DNA of 8,747 nucleotides from Campylobacterales bacterium (GTDB taxonomy: Bacteria; Campylobacterota; Campylobacteria; Campylobacterales; Arcobacteraceae), in NCBI GenBank assembly GCA_019752775.1, contig JAIELU010000029.1:1-8747 (forward strand). The letters are read 5' to 3'. The notes under the pieces were generated by a model that was not told the origin of the DNA, did no database searches, and worked only from the letters and a program-made list of their open reading frames with translations. Positions within the stretch are counted from its first letter, which is position 1. Each line of letters begins with the position of its first letter. Below are positions 5,643 to 8,747 of the stretch, in pieces. The position numbers were made by a program, and so were the translations under genes.

Positions 5643-6635
5643 TTAATGAATTAGTTTTGAAAGTAAATCTTTAAATGAAACTTTAAAAGCTTCAATTCCA
5701 TCAACTAATAGTTTTGAACAAATATCATCAATTTTAATGCCTTTTGATTTTAAAGTTTCCAAATATTTATCACATGCACTTTCACTCATAATTGACGCTG
5801 GATTTTTAGAACCATCTTTAACCCAATCTTCAATTGTAGCAAGTGGTGCTGTATTTATTGAATTTGGAAAAATTAAATTATCTACATAATAACTAGGACT
5901 TAATTCATCTCCTTTTACACCTGTTGAAGCAAAAAGAGTTCTAATATTTAGATTTCCAAATTTATTGATTTCATGATAGCATTTTGTTGCGTTTATGATT
6001 CCAAGTTTTGAAGTTTCCAAACCTTTTATTTTTAAATCATTATCAGCTAATCTATCCAATCTTGAAACAAATACAGAAACGACAGCTTTTATATCTTTAT
6101 TTGAATCTTTAATTCCCTCATCTAAAGCTTGTGTACATTTAATAGCTTGTTCTGGGGAAAAAATAAGTGTAGCATTAACATTTATTCCTTTTGATGTTAA
6201 TTCTCTCATTGCAATGTATCCAGCTTCAGTTGCTGGAACTTTTATCATTACATTTTCAGAATTTATCATTGAATAAAGTCTAACTCCCTCTTCAATAGTT
6301 CCTGCTGCATTATCACATAAAAGTGGGTCAACTTCAATAGAAATAAATCCATCGTCAGCATCATTTTTATGTAAATCACTTAATAAAAAAGCTGCTCTTT
6401 TAATATCTGTTAGAGCTAACTCTTCATAAATAGTTTTTGCATTATTCGCTTGTAACATATCAAGTTGTTGTTTGTATGCTAATGAATTTGTAATTGATGA
6501 TTCAAATATTGCAGGATTTGAAGTAGCACCTTGAATATATTTCTTTTTTATAATCTCTTTAAATCTTGTTTCTAAAAAATCTCTTTCAATAAAATCACAC
6601 CATAAAGAGAAATTAATATCTTCTTTTAAACTCAT
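5643..6635 (-). CDS. tal: transaldolase
   Basis: Transaldolase moves a dihydroxyacetone unit between sedoheptulose-7-phosphate plus glyceraldehyde-3-phosphate and erythrose-4-phosphate plus fructose-6-phosphate. Lys132 in 'VMIKVPAT' (129-136) is the Schiff-base lysine. Other landmarks are Asp14 in 'LWCDFIER', 'GATSNPAIFE' (36-45), 'EVDP' (101-104), 'GINVNATLIFS' (150-160) and the late block 'RTLFASTGVKGDELSPSYYV' (232-251). The 330-residue length and these motifs fit the longer, mycobacterial-type subgroup. Its start lies 2 bases after the serB stop, and its AAAGG site (6647-6643, spacer 7) is inside the end of serB, so the two are cotranscribed and probably coupled. The enzyme bears on the supply of erythrose-4-phosphate, a substrate of the DAHP synthase encoded next. 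Confidence 0.95.
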   Translation of the reverse strand: MSLKEDINFSLWCDFIERDFLETRFKEIIKKKYIQGATSNPAIFESSITNSLAYKQQLDMLQANNAKTIYEELALTDIKRAAFLLSDLHKNDADDGFISIEVDPLLCDNAAGTIEEGVRLYSMINSENVMIKVPATEAGYIAMRELTSKGINVNATLIFSPEQAIKCTQALDEGIKDSNKDIKAVVSVFVSRLDRLADNDLKIKGLETSKLGIINATKCYHEINKFGNLNIRTLFASTGVKGDELSPSYYVDNLIFPNSINTAPLATIEDWVKDGSKNPASIMSESACDKYLETLKSKGIKIDDICSKLLVDGIEAFKVSFKDLLSKLIH

Positions 6636-6637
6636 AC

Positions 6638-7264
6638 TTAAGCCTTTATATAATCTAAAATTTTTGTTAAATCTTTTGTATCAATAATAATATTTGCTTC
6701 TTTCTTAAGAACTTCTCTTGCGCAAAAAGCAACTCTTGTATCTGCATAAGCAAACATACTTAAATCATTTGCACCATCTCCACAAACTAAAGTATCAGCT
6801 CTTGTAATTCCCATTAAACCTTGAATTCTTTGAAGCATATCTCCTTTTGAATATCCAAACATCATATCTCCACCAACAAGACCTGTTAAAAGACCATCTT
6901 TTTCATGTAAAACATTTGAAAAATCTGCATCAAGTCCTAATTTTTCACGAGCAGGAGTTGTTCCAATTCTAAAACCACCTGAAAAACAAACTACTTTATA
7001 ACCCATTTTTTGAAGTGCTGGAACTAATTCCATTGCACCTGGCATTAAAGGAAGATTTGAGCAAATATCTACAACTCTTTTATACTCTAAACCCTTTAAT
7101 AAGGCAACTCTTGTAGTTAAAGATTCGAAAAAATCTAATCTTCCACTCATAGCTTCCTCTGTGATTTTTGTAACTTGTTCACCAATACCTAATTCATCTG
7201 CAAGAAAGTCTATTGTTTCTCCATCCATAAGTGTTGAATCGAAATCAAAAACAGCTAATTTCAT
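6638..7264 (-). CDS. serB: phosphoserine phosphatase
   Basis: SerB hydrolyses O-phosphoserine to serine, the last step of the phosphorylated serine pathway. The 208-residue protein is a compact HAD-superfamily enzyme. Motif I 'FDFDSTL' has nucleophile Asp7 and acid/base Asp9, with Glu16 in the cap entrance. Motif II is Ser95 in 'CFSGGF', motif III is Lys140, and motif IV 'GDGANDLSM' carries Asp163 and Asp167 for Mg2+. It lacks the N-terminal ACT-like extension found in the longer enterobacterial SerB. AGGGA at 7275-7271 with a 6-base spacer supports the ATG at 7264. It is first in a serB-tal unit; I recall the same pair in Campylobacter jejuni. It is divergent from the MetF-like gene. Confidence 0.95.
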   Translation of the reverse strand: MKLAVFDFDSTLMDGETIDFLADELGIGEQVTKITEEAMSGRLDFFESLTTRVALLKGLEYKRVVDICSNLPLMPGAMELVPALQKMGYKVVCFSGGFRIGTTPAREKLGLDADFSNVLHEKDGLLTGLVGGDMMFGYSKGDMLQRIQGLMGITRADTLVCGDGANDLSMFAYADTRVAFCAREVLKKEANIIIDTKDLTKILDYIKA

Positions 7265-7294
7265 TAATTTTCCCTAGTTTTAGTCTTTTAAAGA

Positions 7295-7301
7295 TATAAT
7301 A
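7295..7301. promoter_or_regulatory. overlapping face-to-face -10 boxes between serB and the metF-like gene
   Basis: TATAAT at 7295-7300 reads on the plus strand towards the metF-like gene, giving a leader of about 39 bases. TATTAT (complement of 7296-7301) reads on the minus strand towards serB, giving a leader of about 25 bases. The two share five bases, so RNA polymerase could occupy only one at a time. The plus-strand box is a perfect match; the minus-strand one has a mismatch, and other AT-rich hexamers could substitute. Confidence 0.45.
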
Positions 7302-7345
7302 TTAACTAAATTTTACTAAATATACTAAAAGGAATATTTTCCATA

Positions 7346-8257
7346 ATGTTTGAAACACTTATACAAAAACTTCAAGAAGATAAATTTTTAACACTTGAAA
7401 CAACACCTCAACATGAACCTTCTATGCATAATATTATAGAAAGAATTAAAAAATTTAAATTACAAGATAGGGTTGATGGTTTTTCTTGTACAGATAATCC
7501 TCTTGCAAAACTAAAATATAATGCACTTTTTGCGTCATTAAAACTTCAAATGGAGTTTAAAAAACCAGTAATTGCTACTATGAGTATGAGAGATAGAAAT
7601 AAAATTGCACTACAATCTGATTTAATGGCAGCAAATGATTTTGATGTAAGAGCTATTTTAGCACTTACAGGAGATCCTGCAAAAATGAGTGATCAACCAC
7701 ATGCAAAAGGTGTGTTTGAATCAAATTCAATTATGCTTTTAAAAATCATAAAATCATTTAATTATGGAATGGATTTTGCAGGTCGACCTTTTAAAATTGA
7801 ACCTAAACAAATATTTCCATTTTCAGTTATTAATTCTTATGCAAAGAATTTTTCAAGTTTAGAAAAAAAGATGCATAATAAAATTCAAAATGGAACTTTA
7901 GGAATAATTTCTCAACCAATCTTTGATATAGATAATGCAAAAAAACTTTTAGAATCTTTTAATATTTCAAAAGAAGGGGTTGAGGGAGATAAACAAAAAG
8001 CTCAATTAATTTTTGGTTTATTTCCAGTTACGAAACTCCGAACTGCACTATTTTTATCAGCTCAAGTTCCAGGAATTCATGTTCCACAATTTTGGATTGA
8101 TGCTCTTGAAGCTGCACATAATATTTCAGAAGAGGAAGAATATAAAGTAGGAATGAAATTAAGTTCTGATTTATTTAAAGAATTAAATAAACTTCACCCA
8201 AAAATTCACTTAATGACAGCAAATAGATTTGATGTAGCTGATGAGATTATTTCTTGA
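7346..8257 (+). CDS. methylenetetrahydrofolate reductase-like (MetF-family) protein
   Basis: The 303-residue TIM-barrel protein follows the MetF order but is diverged. Glu18 in 'LTLETTP' occupies the place of the catalytic Glu of the usual 'FEFFPP'. 'CTDNPLAKL' (48-56), 'MRDRNKIALQSDL' (81-93) and 'ILALTGDP' (104-111) mark the folate and flavin region. Gln190 in 'IISQPIFD' matches the conserved 'ITQFFFD' Gln, and 'GLFPV' (224-228) and 'IHLMTANR' (287-294) close the barrel. The 'RDRN..ALQSDL' and 'LTGDP' forms resemble a branch of short MetF-like proteins seen outside enterobacteria, some tied to corrinoid or acetogenic metabolism. Reduction of methylene-THF to methyl-THF is the likely reaction but unproven. 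AGGA at 7330-7333 sits 12 bases before the ATG, rather far. The neighbour serB supplies serine, a source of methylene-THF. The stop overlaps the ruvX start. Confidence 0.85.
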   Translation: MFETLIQKLQEDKFLTLETTPQHEPSMHNIIERIKKFKLQDRVDGFSCTDNPLAKLKYNALFASLKLQMEFKKPVIATMSMRDRNKIALQSDLMAANDFDVRAILALTGDPAKMSDQPHAKGVFESNSIMLLKIIKSFNYGMDFAGRPFKIEPKQIFPFSVINSYAKNFSSLEKKMHNKIQNGTLGIISQPIFDIDNAKKLLESFNISKEGVEGDKQKAQLIFGLFPVTKLRTALFLSAQVPGIHVPQFWIDALEAAHNISEEEEYKVGMKLSSDLFKELNKLHPKIHLMTANRFDVADEIIS

Positions 8258-8640
8258 AATTAGCCTCAATTGATGTAGGACTTAAAAGAATCGGTGTTGC
8301 TATTTGTCTAACTTCTGACATAGTAACTCCACAAACTGCAATTTTGCGAAAAAATAGAAATCAAGCAGCACGAGATGTAAATATCTTTTTAAAAGAGTGG
8401 GAAATTGAAAAACTAATTGTTGGATTTCCAAGTGCTAGTATTGATATGCAAAATAGAATCAATCACTTTGTATCTTTGTTAGAACTAAAAATCCCTTATG
8501 AATTTTGTGAAGAGAATATGAGTTCTATTGAAGCTGAGGATTTAATCAAAGGTGAAATCAAATACAAAAGAGATGGAAGAATTGATTCCTTAGCTGCTAA
8601 AATTATTTTAGAGCGATATTTAACTAAGAAAATTTCTTAG
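8254..8640 (+). CDS. ruvX: RuvX/YqgF-family putative pre-16S rRNA nuclease (Holliday junction resolvase fold)
   Basis: YqgF/RuvX proteins have an RNase H-like fold and are implicated in maturing the 5' end of 16S rRNA; a Holliday-junction role was proposed from the fold. The 128-residue protein shows Asp7 in 'SIDVGLKRIGVA', the central strand 'EKLIVGFP' (52-59), an acidic 'CEENMSSIEAE' (85-95) in the place of the usual 'DERxxT..A', and Asp111 in 'RIDSLAAKIILERYL' (109-123). The loop after GFP lacks the usual 'LNMDGSEG'-like sequence. The start is a TTG at 8254-8256 whose last two bases lie in the upstream TGA (8255-8257), giving a one-base-shifted overlap. It places Asp7 at the usual distance from the N-terminus, and no better start is seen. 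Translational coupling to the MetF-like gene is expected. Confidence 0.92.
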   Translation: MKLASIDVGLKRIGVAICLTSDIVTPQTAILRKNRNQAARDVNIFLKEWEIEKLIVGFPSASIDMQNRINHFVSLLELKIPYEFCEENMSSIEAEDLIKGEIKYKRDGRIDSLAAKIILERYLTKKIS

Positions 8641-8648
8641 TTAAATAT
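8616..8648. terminator. long palindrome at the end of ruvX, likely bidirectional terminator
   Basis: A perfect palindrome with 16-base arms centred on 8632 covers the last eight ruvX codons and stop and ends one base before the stop of the converging minus-strand gene. As RNA it would form a 14- to 15-pair stem with a tiny loop. The position between convergent genes suggests two-way termination. The T residues lie within the 3' arm rather than in a separate tail. Confidence 0.6.
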
Positions 8649-8747
8649 TTATTCCTCAAAAGTCTTAATTGATTTTTTAAGTTCAATAATTGGAGGATTT
8701 GGTAAATTTGGATATTCTTTTTGAACAGCATTCGTAACCCATTGTGG
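8649..8747 (-). CDS. C-terminal 32 residues of an unidentified protein, 5' part outside window
   Basis: A minus-strand frame enters at the right edge and ends at TAA (8651-8649) after 32 codons. The visible tail begins 'PQWVTNAVQKEYPNLPNPP' and ends in a charged 'IELKKSIKTFEE'. It is proline-rich in the middle, then probably helical. I do not recognise the family. Support for it being real comes from the open frame to the edge, ordinary amino-acid composition and the stop adjoining the ruvX palindrome. It converges on ruvX. Confidence 0.55.
   Translation of the reverse strand, partial: PQWVTNAVQKEYPNLPNPPIIELKKSIKTFEE

Noticed and set aside
5995..6276. 93-residue open frame on the plus strand opposite tal
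   Set aside because: It is antisense to conserved transaldolase motifs, including the Schiff-base region, and has no supporting signals.
1..8747. Defence island, prophage, transposon or CRISPR array
   Set aside because: No transposase, integrase, phage or nuclease-toxin genes are present, nor any spaced direct repeats; nearly all genes have ordinary core functions.

Overview
This AT-rich, gene-dense window looks like chromosomal housekeeping DNA from a Campylobacterota bacterium, most likely an Arcobacter relative. The clues are the very low GC, AT-rich perfect TATAAT -10 elements, a COG3400-type RCK protein divergent from tgt, a serB-tal pair (an arrangement I recall from Campylobacter) and a plant-like class II DAHP synthase. 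This assignment rests on remembered family features, not on a search. I see no mobile element, CRISPR array, rRNA or tRNA. No intergenic gap exceeds about 160 bases.

Left region (1-3270): a 3'-truncated minus-strand gene for an RCK-domain protein of unknown function diverges from a plus-strand run. That run is tgt (tRNA queuosine modification), gatC (subunit of the Asp/Glu-tRNA amidotransferase) and a small ArsC/Spx-like protein. A hairpin at the end of tgt and a possible promoter after it suggest gatC can be transcribed separately. A short hairpin ends the run, where it converges on the next block.

Middle region (3270-7264, minus strand): the reading order is serB, tal, class II DAHP synthase, Tsx-like outer-membrane channel. 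serB and tal are 2 bases apart. A strong hairpin follows tal, and a 160-base gap holding a second perfect inverted repeat leads into the DAHP synthase. The stop codon of the DAHP synthase directly abuts the GTG start of the tsx-like gene, in the same frame. Transaldolase interconverts the pool that contains erythrose-4-phosphate, a substrate of DAHP synthase, so tal and aroG are metabolically linked as well as adjacent.

Right region (7265-8747): a methylenetetrahydrofolate-reductase-like gene diverges from serB across an 81-base gap in which face-to-face -10 boxes overlap. It is followed by ruvX, whose TTG start overlaps its stop. A long palindrome spans the end of ruvX and abuts the stop of an unidentified minus-strand gene cut by the window edge. 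SerB makes serine, the main source of methylene-THF, and the MetF-like enzyme would consume methylene-THF.

No clearly new multi-gene system is visible. The points most worth a second look are the probably leaderless RCK protein, the in-frame TAA-GTG junction of the DAHP synthase and the porin, the diverged MetF-like enzyme, and several regulatory palindromes.
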